DNA of 64,000 bases from positions 4,115,179 to 4,179,178 of the forward strand of contig VYZI01000035.1 of assembly GCA_013397695.1 (NCBI GenBank). The letters are read 5' to 3'. Every line of letters begins with the position of its first letter. Within the stretch, counting starts at the first letter, position 1. Shown here in pieces: positions 1 through 11,130 of the stretch. The position numbers and the translations under genes were made by a program. This DNA is from Centropus unirufus. Taxonomy: Eukaryota > Chordata > Aves > Cuculiformes > Centropidae. Under the pieces are notes generated by a model. That model saw nothing but the letters and a program-made list of their open reading frames with translations. It had not been told where the DNA came from and searched no databases.

Positions 1-273
1 GATAAAAAACCCCTTTCAAGTAGAACATTCATCTGCTGAATAGTCTTAATTAGATTTAAGTCTTTGCTCCTGTCATTAGACTAAACCTAGCAGCATCACT
101 TTAGTAGCAAAGAATTTAAGTGGACTGGAAACCATCTGACAAGCAAAGTAAATACTCAGAAATTAGCCCATGCGCACTTGCTCTGGCTCTGCTGTTGACA
201 GCAAATGACATAGAGAGGTGAATGTGATCAGTGATGTGTTTAGACAAGCCATACCACACCCCTGGTTACATAC
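1..273 (-). other. TMEM135: TMEM135 intron, 5' part (continues off the left edge)
   Basis: Starts with the donor GTATGT next to the exon at 274. No repeat or further exon is recognisable. Confidence 0.8.
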
Positions 274-341
274 CTGCCCTTTGTTAGTCGTAGAAGAAAT
301 TTCCAGTAGGAAGGTCTCAGGTTCTGCACTTCCATGACAGC
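274..341 (-). CDS. TMEM135: TMEM135 exon (about exon 14), 68 bp, residues about 393-415
   Basis: Encodes AVMEVQNLRPSYWKFLLRLT followed by KG and two bases (AG) of the next codon. The motif LRPSYWKFLLRLTKG is highly conserved near the TMEM135 C-terminus. The acceptor is CTCCTTGCAG (ending at 342) and the donor is GTATGT (273 downwards). About 43 residues and the stop codon must be encoded beyond position 1. Nothing in 1-272 resembles the last exon. Confidence 0.95.
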
Positions 342-2036
342 CTGCAAGGAGAGAATTCTGTCAGAGCCAGTTGACAGAGTCAGACAAAAGCTTCATCCTC
401 TACATTACATCACCAAAACCCATGAAAGGATAGTTTTGGAAGCATATATATAAAAACAATTCTTTTTAAAATCTTTTTAAAAACCAACTCACTCTTCCCT
501 GACCAAAAGCAGCTGTGTTCATGGGCCAATGCTCAGCGCTATCAGTAGACAAGCTGCTCACAGCTGACTTCCGTGCTCTGCGTGACCACAACAAGCACAG
601 AGCAGTATTCCCAGACGGCTACCTCTCAGAAGTGGCAGTAATTAACTTAGATCTCATTGCAGAGAAAGCAGCAGTAATTCTTATTCCTATGTACACAATT
701 TTGCACTTGTGGATGCCAAATATGCCGGCTGTTTTATCCCCCACTCGCTCTGCATTTTGTGATGCTGTGTTTCCTGCAGTCACCTTCATATTTCGTGTTA
801 AGGGTCTTAAATAATGTTACATAACCAAAAACCTTGTCTCCTCTCTATTCCATTACTTTTCCAGGTCACTTACAAACCTAGTGAGTAATAAACACATCAG
901 CACAGATCCCTTTGTTAATTTGCCTCTCCAAACTTCCCAATTTCTTTCCAGTCTTGCTCTTCTTCTCCAGCTACTTATTGAATAAGGAAAAAACCTTTTA
1001 CCTCTTCCCTCAAGTCAACTTTATTTCTGTTAGCCTCATACAACGGTCCTTGACAATGGTATTTTGGAGATCTCAATGACACAGACTTTCAGGTATATGT
1101 CAGGTACTTAAATATTAGTTCCCTTTGATACTAGACTGAGATATATTCCCAAATACATAGGAGCAATGAGGAGGAGAAGTGGAATTGTTCTGTTAAGCAC
1201 AATACTGCAGAGGATTGCTTTAGGGTCATTTTATATTCTTGTTATTGAGGGGTACAAAAAATACTTAGTTATGGAAAAAATTAAAAGATTCAGGGACACT
1301 TCAGCAGACTAGAAATGGGGAGACATAGCGGAATAATGTAGTGTAATTTGGGTACCACTTAAAAAGGAGTTTTTATAGGTGATGCAGTTGATAGAAGGAC
1401 TGGCAATTGACTTGGAAAGAGCAAAAGATAACTATAATTTTTTTTAAACATAAGCCTTGAGATTTCATTAGTAACTTTTTGAGATTCTTTTAAATAGGTA
1501 AATTAAATTCAAGTTAAAGGGAAGTGAAAAATTCCAATTGATTGAAAAAAAAACATAAAGTAGTACTACACATTGTTAGTCTCCTTGAAAAATGGTCCTT
1601 TCACATGCTTATGGAAGTCCATACATTTATGTTCATCCTCTGGGTCAATGCATGTTAAGATCCACTCCAAAGAATTCAGTGCTCCTCAGATCAGTCAACA
1701 CTTGACTTCAACTAGAAGAATTTCATATTTTGTTAGAAGATACCATACTGTTGGAACAGGTCCAGAGGAGGCCACGGAGATGATCAGAGGGCTGGAGCAC
1801 CTCTGCTATGAAAATAGACTGAGAGAGTTGGGGCTGTTCAGCCTGGACAAAAGAAGGCTCCGGGGAGACCTTCTAGCAGGCTTCCAATACCTGAAGGGGG
1901 CCTTCCCACGAGCCTCATGGTTGGAAGAGGCCATGAGCCTGGTCTAGTCTAGAGCTATACCTGCCATGGAGGTGGAACTAAATGATCTTTAAAGCCCCTT
2001 CCAAACCAAACTATTCCATGATTCTATGATACTTAC
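342..2036 (-). other. TMEM135: TMEM135 intron of 1.7 kb
   Basis: Holds one CR1 copy at about 1752-2030 next to the 5' splice site. The rest (342-1750) is AT-rich sequence with no recognisable element. The open frame at 515-814 has no coding resemblance. Confidence 0.85.
1752..2030 (+). mobile_element. CR1 LINE, 3' fragment with internal deletion, antisense to TMEM135
   Basis: Matches the CR1 3' region: GGTCCAGAGGAGGCCACG, then the GAGAGAGTTGGGGCTGTTCA segment. A deletion removes several hundred bases after GAAGGGGG. The tail is CCATGGAGGTGGAACTAAATG up to ATTCTATGAT. The 3' terminus stops exactly at the TMEM135 donor hexamer (2031-2036). Confidence 0.9.
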
Positions 2037-2135
2037 TGCCTGAAAGCATATTGATGTAGAAATGGCATAGATGACACTGTCTGCATGAGGAAAGTAGGGA
2101 ACCTTCCCTGCTTCAATGCCTTTGAAGTATATAGT
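2037..2135 (-). CDS. TMEM135: TMEM135 exon (about exon 13), 99 bp, residues about 360-392
   Basis: Thirty-three codons in phase 0-0, starting TIYFKGIEAGKVPYFPHADS and ending ISTSICFQA. The acceptor is TTTTATAG (ending at 2136) and the donor is GTAAGT (2036-2031). The CR1 tail at 1752-2030 begins right after that hexamer, so only the six-base donor consensus separates exon and retroposon. Skipping would remove 33 residues in frame. Confidence 0.96.
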
Positions 2136-3744
2136 CTATAAAAGAAACAAAAAATGCTGAACAAGACAAAGTAAAAAGAGCTTGTTACTTTTCATTTCTT
2201 TTACCTTTTCTAAGTAAAATGTCAACATTACTAACTTATGCTCATCTATTTTTGTATATGTCCATAAATTTTACATTGATTGCGACAGCTTATAGAAATG
2301 ATCCAAGCTCAACAAAATCAGAGAGGCTCTTAATGGACAGGACCCAGACACAATGTGGGTGTTAAAAGGGTAATGCAGAGATAAATAGGGAAACTTTGCT
2401 ATGTGAAATTCTTCAATTGAAAATAGCAAAAGAACAAGGCAATAACTATTCCAACAAAGTGAATATTCACTGTTCTGAAACAGCTTGAAATCACATACTT
2501 TTCTCTCTGAGAAAACATGTAGAGTTTATTTTCCTGAGCACAGCTTGACCTCCCAAAGCAGCACACGCCTCTCTGGTCAGTTACCCTTGGCTTGTGTAAG
2601 ATGACAAAAGGAGTAAAACAGAAAATAAAAGAACAAGAACACATAGCACTTTCCTTATTTCACTGCAGCCACAATGTCTCAAAATCCAGAAAAAACCATC
2701 AGTAACACAAGACAATATTGGCTTTTTTTTACATCTGGTGTTCTAAAAGTCAATATGGATAACTCAGAGTTGTTTTTATAGAACCAATGCATGGACTACC
2801 TTCAGAGCTGGATCTAGGATTACAAGGAGCAAGAGTAAACAGAATATATCTTCTCTTTTTCTGCTTCATTTTATGCTTTAAAAGTTCCTTCTTTTTATAT
2901 TCTTTGACATAAATTCTGCTCTGGTACTGGAGCTGGAAAAATATCACTAGGGAATGAAGCCCTCGAGGTCTGCAGGAAAAACCTTTGTGATTAGGGGATG
3001 ATGCACAGTAAAGAGGATGCTCTCAACTACTTCCAGGGATGCTCTTGGGGAAACAACCAGGATTAAGTCCTGATTTTATGGAAAAATCACAGTAAGAAAT
3101 TAAAAGTTGGTTAGCAAAATCTAATCAACATACCCAAACACTACCAACTCTTTTTCTCCTGGGCTCTTAATATTATCACGTTCTTAAAAATAATCTATGC
3201 TTGGAAAATGGTAATTAGAAGGAAGTTCACTACAAAGCTGGGAACTCAATCAGTGGAAGTAGACTGCAAAACAGCTCCAGCTATAGACTAAAACCTGAGT
3301 TATTTTGAGTTATCTTAGACTGCTGAATGCCAAAATTAGGGAACAAAGGCAGGAAGTTAAGCTGTAGCTTTTGGCAATAAGTCTGCAGTTAAGAACAAGG
3401 TTTGATTTATATTTATGGCAAAACAGACATTCTTGGAACTTCCAGATTTAAAAAAATCTGCAGAAGTTACAAAGCAAAGGGCTATCAGGAGATTAAAAAA
3501 ATCACGGAGAATATACACGGAGAGCGGATAAAGAACTTTTAAAATGAGTCAGAAAAGGGAAACTAAGGAAGAAATGAGACCACAAAACAGCACTGCCCCT
3601 AGGCACACTGCTACTGAAATACACCAAAGCCACACAACTTTGTGTACTGGAATTGTCTGACAAAGCCTGTGGAGTTCATTTTATTTTTCTGCCTTGAAAT
3701 AGCCAGAGGAAAGAAAGAACTCTGTTTCAATGGTAACATCTTAC
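2136..3744 (-). other. TMEM135: TMEM135 intron of 1.6 kb
   Basis: Bounded by GTAAGA and TATAG. I see no repeat element, RNA gene or conserved exon in it. Confidence 0.8.
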
Positions 3745-3821
3745 CTCTACTAATTTGGACGCCAGATACATGGAAATTGTAGTACTTTTGTAAAACATCA
3801 TAGAAATTCCTGCTAGACACC
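3745..3821 (-). CDS. TMEM135: TMEM135 exon (about exon 12), 77 bp, residues about 334-359
   Basis: Two bases complete the Gly codon from the previous exon. Then come 25 codons starting CLAGISMMFYKSTTISMYLA and ending SKLVE. This is a membrane segment of the C-terminal Tim17-like part. Human TMEM135 as remembered has Phe where this has the first Cys. The acceptor is TTGTTACAG (ending at 3822); the donor is GTAAGA (3744 downwards). The exon ends in phase 0. Confidence 0.96.
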
Positions 3822-4495
3822 CTGTAACAATTAGAAAAATAGAAGTATTGTTAAGGCTGTGATTTATTATTGCTGTTGCAATACTGTTGCTCCATCAAAG
3901 TTCAGGGACGTTCCTGTGCTGCCCATGAAAATATGGTTTGTGTCATTAAAAAAAGAGTTTTGAAACCTTGAAATAAATCTTTAGTTCAGTGTTCAAGAGC
4001 ATCAAATTTCCTTTCTCATCCCACAAGAAAGAGAGACTTCTGAAGTTCTGAATACATGATCCACAAACTGCACGGAAGGCCCTGCACAAACACACACAGA
4101 TTTCATGGCAGAAGTGTCCTTCAGATCCAGTGGAGCTCATCCTTTCAAGCGTGCACACAGTCATGCATAGGAAAGTCCATGCTTCATCCTCACATCTCCA
4201 CAGTTGGAAAATAAAGGATAAGCTTACATTTGTGCATACAACAATCTACTGTCCTTGGAGCTGACTGTAAAAACACACTATTTGATTGAATTTGCCCTAC
4301 AATTTTAACTGCAACTCTTTATCTGAAATCATCTGAAAAACCTCAGTCACTCAGATGCAGCCTCAGTGCATAGAGTCCCATTTTCATCACTCAAGTCTCA
4401 AAAGGGAATGGAAGGACAAACATCCAACTGTGCGCACAAGGGAAACATTTGCAGAGGCCCAACAGAGGAAACACAAACTGCTCTTCTGGACTCAC
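3822..4495 (-). other. TMEM135: TMEM135 intron of 0.7 kb
   Basis: Short intron between the exons at 3745 and 4496, with no recognisable repeat. Confidence 0.8.
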
Positions 4496-4559
4496 CAGCT
4501 ACAAGGGCATGAAGTTCATCATCTAAGTTTCGCACCCAACGCAGGAAGCAACTGGTACC
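4496..4559 (-). CDS. TMEM135: TMEM135 exon (about exon 11), 64 bp, residues about 313-334
   Basis: Encodes GTSCFLRWVRNLDDELHALV, then AG, ending with the first base of a Gly codon. It matches the conserved polar loop RNLDDELHA between two Tim17-like membrane segments. The acceptor is CTCCTTCAG (ending at 4560) and the donor is GTGAGT (4495 downwards). A CR1 element starts about 220 bp upstream in transcription terms. Confidence 0.96.
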
Positions 4560-4779
4560 CTGAAGGAGAATAGAGAGCAGGATTAGTCCTAGGTATTTCC
4601 TCCACATAACCCACAGACTGGAGATGCTTCCTCTTCCACAGTGTGAAGTGTAGTGTGACCCACAGCCCACCTGAAACATTACAGTGTTTAAACAGTTCAC
4701 TGTTAGCATTTCTTTTAAAATTAGAGTGCAGGTAAATCTAATTTGCACACCAATGTAATTCCAAAATTCAACACCAATG

Positions 4780-6436
4780 ATGGACTTGGGGACCTCCAGT
4801 ACCCTGGGTGAACAGGCCAAGACTGTGCAAATTATGAACTCCCAGTCAACCCTGAACTTGTGCAGGATTTGCTGCTCCAGCTACACCCCTATTAGTGGAT
4901 GAGACATGATGGAATTCCTCCAGGGGCACCCAAGAAGCAGGCTGATGTCATAGTAACGGATCTCTAAATGATTTTTCAGTGCTCCTTGGAATCTGGAGAG
5001 GTACCAGTTAACTGGAAGCTGCAAATGTTGTCCCCGTCTTCAAGAAGGGCAGCACGGACAACGTCAGTAACTACAGGCCTGTTAGCCTCACTTCATGGCC
5101 TGGTAAGATCATGGAGAAGATTATTCTGGGAGCTACTGAAAAACACCTGAAAGACAACACAATCATTGGTCCCAGCCAGCATGGTTATATAAGGGAAAAG
5201 TCCTGCCTAACAATTTCTTTCTATGACAAGTTTACCCACGTATTTAACAAAGCAAAACTGGTTTTTTCACCTTTCTAGATTTCAGTAGCACCTTTGATGC
5301 TGCTCTCACAGTATCCTCCAAAACAGAATGTCCAGCATTCAGCTGGATAAACACATAATGCAATGGGTGAACAACTGCTGTTGGGTTGGGCTCTAAGGGT
5401 CATAGTGAAAGGGATTACCCTGGGCTGGTAACCAGTCACTAGCAGGATTCCACGGGGATCCACCTTAGGGCCAGTACTCTTTAATGACCTGGGTGCAGGA
5501 CTTGAAGGTTTACTAACCAAATCTGCTGATGACACAAAAGTGGGGGGGGGAGCTGTTGATACTCTTGAGAGCAAAAAGGTCCTGCAGAGGGATCTGGACA
5601 AATTGGAGAGCTGGGCAATTGCCAGTTGCATCAAGTTTAACAAGGGCAAGTGTCAGATTATGCCCCTGGGACACAGTAACCTCACATACACACAGAGACT
5701 GGGGAGTGAGACACTGAGGAGCAGCTCTGTGGAAAGGGATCTTGGGGGTTTGGTCCATGGCAAGTTGAACATGAGCCAACAGTGTGTCCTGGCAGCCAAA
5801 AGAGCCAACCGGGCCCTGGGGGGCACCAGGCACGGCCTTGCTAGCCCGTCAAGGGAGGTGATTGTCCCACTGAAAGTACTCTGCACCGTGTCCAGTTTTG
5901 GTCACAGTATAGAAAGGGTTACAAAGCTGCTGGAGAGTGTCCAGTGGAGGCCACAAAGTTGGTGAAAGATTCAGAGGGAAGTCATATGGGGAGAGGCTAA
6001 AGTCACATGGTCTGTTCAGCCTGGAGAAGAGGAGACTGAGGCACAGCTATTCACTGCTTCCTCACACAGGAAGGAGGAGGAGCTGATCTCTCTGGTGAGC
6101 AGTGACAGGACCCAAGGGAATGGCAGGAAGATGTGCCAGGGAAAACTTAGGCTGAGAAAAAAATAAGAGTTTATTATTAGGAATAATATTTTTAGGAATA
6201 TATTATTAGGAAATATATTATTAGGAAAAGGTTCTTCATGCAGAGGGTGGAGGAGTGCTGGAACAGGATCCCCAGGAAAGCAGTCATGGTGCCAAGTCTG
6301 ACAATACTTGAAGCATTTGGCCAACACCCGTAGTCACATGGTGTGAATGTTGGGGTTGTCCCGTGCATGGATAGGAGCTGGTCTAGATGATCCTTGTGGG
6401 TGTCTTCGAACTCTGGGCATTCATTCATTCATTGCA
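4780..6436 (+). mobile_element. CR1 LINE, about 1.65 kb, part of reverse transcriptase to 3' end
   Basis: Long match to the CR1 ORF2 region, from CCCAGTCAACCCTGAACTTG through the RT blocks. Translated pieces such as NVVPVFKKGSTDN, then YRPVSLT, are visible across frameshifts, and ATGGAGAAGATTATTCTGGG follows. The downstream GTTCAGCCTGGAGAAGAGGA and the 3' end CTAGATGATCCTTGTGGGTG are present. The reading frame is broken many times, so it is dead. The tail is (ATTC)n instead of the usual ATTCTATG. A local ATTAGGA expansion lies at 6165-6230. It is 5'-truncated. Confidence 0.92.
6165..6230 (+). repeat. ATTAGGA-type tandem expansion inside a CR1
   Basis: The CR1 motif ATTAGGAAAAGG is preceded by several degenerate copies (TTATTATTAGGAA, TTTTTAGGAATA, TATTATTAGGAAATA). 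This gives an AT-rich insertion of about 60 bp not found at this place in the other CR1 copies of the window. Confidence 0.7.
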
Positions 6437-6439
6437 ATT

Positions 6440-6790
6440 AGAGCAGGTTGTTCAGGAACTTGTTTAGTTGAGTTTTGAGTTATTTCCAAGGATGGGGACT
6501 ATACAGCCTCACTGAGCAACCTGTTCTGAGATTTGAACACCTTCACATGAAAACACATTTCCTCACATCTCTTTGGAAACTCCTCTATTTCAGCTTCTAT
6601 CCATTGTCTCTCATCATGTCACTGTATACCCCTAAGAGATGTAGGCTGCAATAAAATCTCTCTGAGCCTTTTTTCCTCTAGCTTAAAATCCAGTTCTCCC
6701 CACTTCTCCTCGCACATTGTATGACCCAGCCCTCAAATCACCTCTCTGGGTTTTAGGTGAACCCACTCTTGAAAAAGGCACTAAAATTAA
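6440..6790 (-). mobile_element. Older CR1 fragment, opposite orientation
   Basis: Reads as reverse complement of CR1 3' sequence: TTCCAAGGATGGGGACTATA, then GAGCAACCTGTTCTGAG. Further blocks correspond to the TCTCTGAGCCTTTTTTCCTC region. Strongly diverged and without its own 3' tail. It abuts the 3' end of the plus-strand CR1. Confidence 0.7.
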
Positions 6791-7002
6791 AAGAAGACCC
6801 AAAATAATGTCTGTGCCCAAAAATGGACAAAGCACCACAGATAAGTCTCACTGGGTATTTCATACTGCACATTTTTAACACATAAAGTCCTTGCAACATC
6901 ACTGATACGCTGCAATTGTCAGTCAACTTTACTAATCAGACCGGCAAACTAACATAAAAATGGAAACCAGGCTGCCATGGCCAACTCATTTACTGCAAAA
7001 CT

Positions 7003-7133
7003 ACAGAATCAAAGAATCACCAGGTTGGAAAAGACCTTTGAGATCATCAAGCCCAACCGTACCTGTCCACTACTAAACCATATCCCTAAGCACCTCCAGC
7101 GATGGAGACTCAACTATCTCACTGGGCAACCAC
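7003..7133 (-). mobile_element. CR1 3' tail fragment
   Basis: AGAATCACCAGGTTGGAAAA, then GACCTTTGAGATCATCAAGC and TAAACCATATCCCTAAGCAC, are the reverse complement of the CR1 3' end. It is truncated after about 130 bp. Confidence 0.9.
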
Positions 7134-8483
7134 GTTAGCTAACATTAATTAACAGTAAGTTGAACACAAAATACTAACAGTACAGCTACTCCACAATCCT
7201 ACAATAGCATTTTGGACTACTTTTAGGGACAAGATGGACTTTTTCTTTTCAAACTAGGCCATAAAGTTGGGCTCAAAACACATCAAGCAGTTAATTTTCT
7301 TTGGTTGCGATCCAATCTTCTGGAATGACCAGAATCTCTCCTGCCCTACATGCTTATTTCACACTGGAGGAAAAATATAATGCAATACAAATCTGTAGAA
7401 CTCATGGACTGAAAACAGAAAGCACATACTTAATATAACTGCATATAAAGGTCAGATTATTCCACCCTTGTAAAATGAGTATTTATCGAAATGAATTACA
7501 CTTTGCAATAGGAGCTTTTACAAGATATCAAAATCAATTCAGCTTTTGCAATTTAAATTCTCTTTTTCTCTTTTTTTAAAGTTTGACAAAAAATTTTATT
7601 TTCAAATAAACTCTTGACAGCCCTTTTGCACATTGCCATCAAAACTTTGAAACTCCCTAACCTTACAAATTCTTGCCTTATAATGTGACTGCAAGTCAAG
7701 TTACATGCTCCTTCACTTACAAATAACATTTGTTTTTCTAATTTTCAGTACATAATATTTACCCTGGATGATACAGAATTATCTTAACTTTGCAGAGGAA
7801 GGAAAGTGGCAGTTGAAAAATGACATGTGATTAAGAATATTGAACTGTAAAAGCCACTGCAGCACTGCACTATGCAATATTTTCCATTAGAAGAATATTC
7901 TCCCATAGGGTGTGTGCTTGGTTACATTCTATTTTGGCATAGATAAATATAACCTGGCTAACTCCAACAATGCTATATGAACACACAAAAGTTCACAATC
8001 TGTTATGTTATAACAGTGTAGAAGAGCAGATTTCCACGTGGTAAGTGCAACATCTCTTCAGCTGCACATGATAGACATCATCTGCTATTTAGCATCAAGT
8101 AAGAATTCCAAATATTAGAGCCAAAAAAATCTGCTGCTACTGCAGGCACTACCTGTGTCTGCACTAACATGCTTCTGTGTAACAGCAAGACCCTGGGAAA
8201 CCTGCATTCACTTTCACTGAAGTACTCCTTACCTCCTCATCTTGATATCACACTGCAAAATCCATCTGTTTTATCCAGAAACAATAGAAAAAAACCACAC
8301 AGAATGGAAGATTATTTTTTTATTTACAGCTTGATTACTGCAGTACTATAGGATTTGTCACTGACAAACTGTAGCAAGCAGTATCTGTAACATCGAGGGG
8401 CTAAACCTCTTAGCTCTTTGTGATAATCTGAAAACTGAAATAAAAACCAAGGCATTTGTCATTTCTGTATATCACCAGCTTAC

Positions 8484-8651
8484 TTTGTATATACTGACGA
8501 AAGATCCCAGAAAAGCTCCAAGCTGGAAATTTTCCTTGTTGTAGAAGAGGGAAAGTAGCCGGGATGGTTCTGTAAACAGATGCCGGAATGTGGATGGAAT
8601 CCGAAGGCAACACTGGATCAGGTAACCAATGCTAAACATCCTAATGAAGCC
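8484..8651 (-). CDS. TMEM135: TMEM135 exon (about exon 10), 168 bp, residues about 257-312
   Basis: The largest exon here, 56 codons in phase 0-0. It starts GFIRMFSIGYLIQCCLRIPS and ends NFQLGAFLGSFVSIYK. Two hydrophobic segments flank a polar stretch (RHLFTEPSRLLSLFYNKE). The LGAFLG motif with small residues resembles the Gly-spaced packing motif of Tim17-type helices. The acceptor is CCCTAG (ending at 8652) and the donor is GTAAGC (8483 downwards). Nearly every residue agrees with the mammalian protein as remembered. Its length and phase allow in-frame skipping. Confidence 0.97.
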
Positions 8652-10984
8652 CTAGGGAAAGAAAAGCATAAATTCAGGAAAAGCAAGAGCATCTCCACAA
8701 GTGTTATGTTTGACATTGAGCAGGTTAAAACCAACTCTGCAGATACCATGAAAAAAGCATCCCCGTCCTCAAAATCAAGACCAGGTGGGGTTTTTTTTCC
8801 TGATTTCTCTGTAAAATAGCAAAGGCAATAAAATCAGAGACCATTGACTCTCCTTTAATTTCTATGAATATCTGAAAGGCTTCAGTGGACAAACTCTTAC
8901 TTTTCCGTTCCAAAATTCTGTCCTTTGAATTAATCCCAATGACTTCATTTCCATGTTACGAACCAGCTTTCAACCACAAGTAGGTATAAAGAGGAAAGAA
9001 ATGGAGTGGAAAAAGAGAACTTATGTACTCCATTGTCTGGAGAATGTCTGGAGAACTAAAGGAGGAAAAAGTCGACAAAAAATAAATTCAGAAAGTGTGA
9101 GAATGAGAAATTGACCCTGATGGCTTGGCAGATGCTTGTGTAATTTCCCTCAATGAAACTGGAGTCTGAGTGATCCTGCAACAAAAGAAACAAGGGAGAC
9201 TGGGCAGAGCTACTGAGAAAGGATAACATGGATTTTACTTACTGCTCCACCTTGGATACAACTCTGCTTTTTTATACCATGTCACAAAACCACACTGAGT
9301 GTTTCTTCCCAAATCCTTCTCTCCGGTTTCCTCTAACTTCCTCCACAGCTTCCTACCATTGTTCTTACCCTATGGCTGAACTTCTCTAGTCATTCCGAAT
9401 TAAATCTTGTCCATTTTTCGGTTGGAAGCTGCCTTATCAGAAAACTATCTTTGCACTGGCAAATAAGGCAGACATCCAATGCTCTTAATTTCTGCAGTTC
9501 ATTTCTTGGAAGATACTTGGGGACACTGAGACAATTCCACTTACAAGGATAACTGGCAAAGGGTTTGATTGAGCAAACTTTCAAACTCAGAACCTCAAAA
9601 CATTTTTGCCTCCTATATATAATGCATCATGAAGCTCATTGAGTTTTTTTGTGGTTAAACATTCAGTTATATACTTTTCCTGAAATAATAACTCTCTGAT
9701 ATTTCAGAAGGGGTTTTTGAGAGTCAAGTAGAAGAAAATATCTTGTGCCATCCAATGATCCAGTAGCTATGAATGAACAACCTCCACTTCTTCCTCTGCA
9801 ATTCTTAAAGGTATGTAAATTGTATGTACTGAACAGCTAACAACCCAGTGTCTTCTGACTGTGTAATGAAAATGCCAACTGAAAGGTATGTGAGATAGGC
9901 AGAGATGTCAACGCACTGTAAATTTAGTGTAGTTAAAACGTCAAAATTAAGATGAACGCATATTCATCCCTAAAGTGAAGAGGTACCCTAGTGTGAAGTA
10001 CTTAGCCCTCATATTCCAAAAAATCAGATTATTATGATACCATTATATAAAAGGAAAGCCCTAAACCCAGCAGTTACGAATGAAGCCCTAAAACAAGAGA
10101 TTACACAACAGTACAGCAAGTTTGACATTTTAACCCAGCTGCAGGAAAGGTTACTCTGATGGGGTGAGGAAACACTCCAACAGGAAACACTCAGATATGT
10201 CTGTAGTTTTAGCTTTATGAGTAGCCTACTTTAAAGTGCTGAACTGAAGGACTGAGGCTTAGTTTTGATGTACAGAATCTTTCCATGTAGTGCCTTAAAT
10301 CAACTAGGTGAATCCATACCACACTCACTGGTGTTTTTCCAGCATCACAGAAACTATTACACCTTATAATCAATGCACAATATTGTGATTTTTAATCTTT
10401 CATAAAAAGACCTAAAATGATAATGGCAGCAGAGAACAGCAGAGCATACTAGGGCACTGTAATAAACACGAGTGAGCAAAGAAAACTCTAAGAGCCATTT
10501 CTCCACTGACACTTTGTGGTAGAACTCAGATCAGCCAGAAGCAGCAGCACAGTGAAACTACACACCTGCAAAATTCATCAAACAAACCTTTTTGGTTTTG
10601 CTTTTTGAGAAACGGATTTCTTAACAAGTTAATAATTCGGTCAAGATATTAGATATAATTCAAACTCAGAAAAGCAAGTATGTACATAGGGTTCAGTGAT
10701 ACACCAAAACTCTGCTAAACTGTTGCAATATGTTAGGAATTAGCTAATATACGCACAAGAAACTAGTTAAGATATTTAAATGTTGCACTGGGTATAAAGT
10801 TGCTCTTGTTCCTTCAAATGACAGAATGCAAAGATTGCATTTATCAACAAAGAATCTCATACATTTTTGGGTCATCCTCGTGGTTAGGTAAGTTGTGCAG
10901 GTCATGATATGTCATACAGAGCATCAGCAGAGAAAAATGGACAATTGTACTACTACTGCTGGCTAATATCTCCTCATTATCCCT

Positions 10985-11130
10985 GCCCAGAGAAGTGGTG
11001 GAGTCACCATCCCTAGAGGAATTTAAAGACAGGCAGGTGAGGTATACAAGGATAGGGTTTAGTGGCAGATAGGTACAGTTGGACTCAGTGATCTCAGAGG
11101 TCTTTTCCAACCTGGTGATTCTATGATTAT
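10985..11130 (+). mobile_element. CR1 3' tail fragment
   Basis: GAGAAGTGGTGGAGTCACCA, then the GATAGGGTTTAGTGGCAGAT block and TTTTCCAACCTGGTGATTCT up to ATGATTAT. Plus orientation, antisense to TMEM135, heavily 5'-truncated. Confidence 0.9.

Larger units (their letters stand above)
4560..8483 (-). other. TMEM135: TMEM135 intron of 3.9 kb, rich in CR1
   Basis: Contains a 1.65-kb CR1 (about 4780-6436, plus), an older CR1 fragment (about 6440-6790, minus) and a short CR1 tail (7003-7133, minus). From 7134 to 8483 is AT-rich sequence with nothing recognised. Confidence 0.85.

Noticed and set aside
4398..4820. 140-codon open frame on the minus strand
   Set aside because: Only 4496-4559 is coding (a TMEM135 exon); the rest reads through introns on both sides and into CR1.
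5529..5965. Overlapping open frames of 62-141 codons
   Set aside because: They are broken pieces of the CR1 reverse-transcriptase and 3' region, not separate genes.
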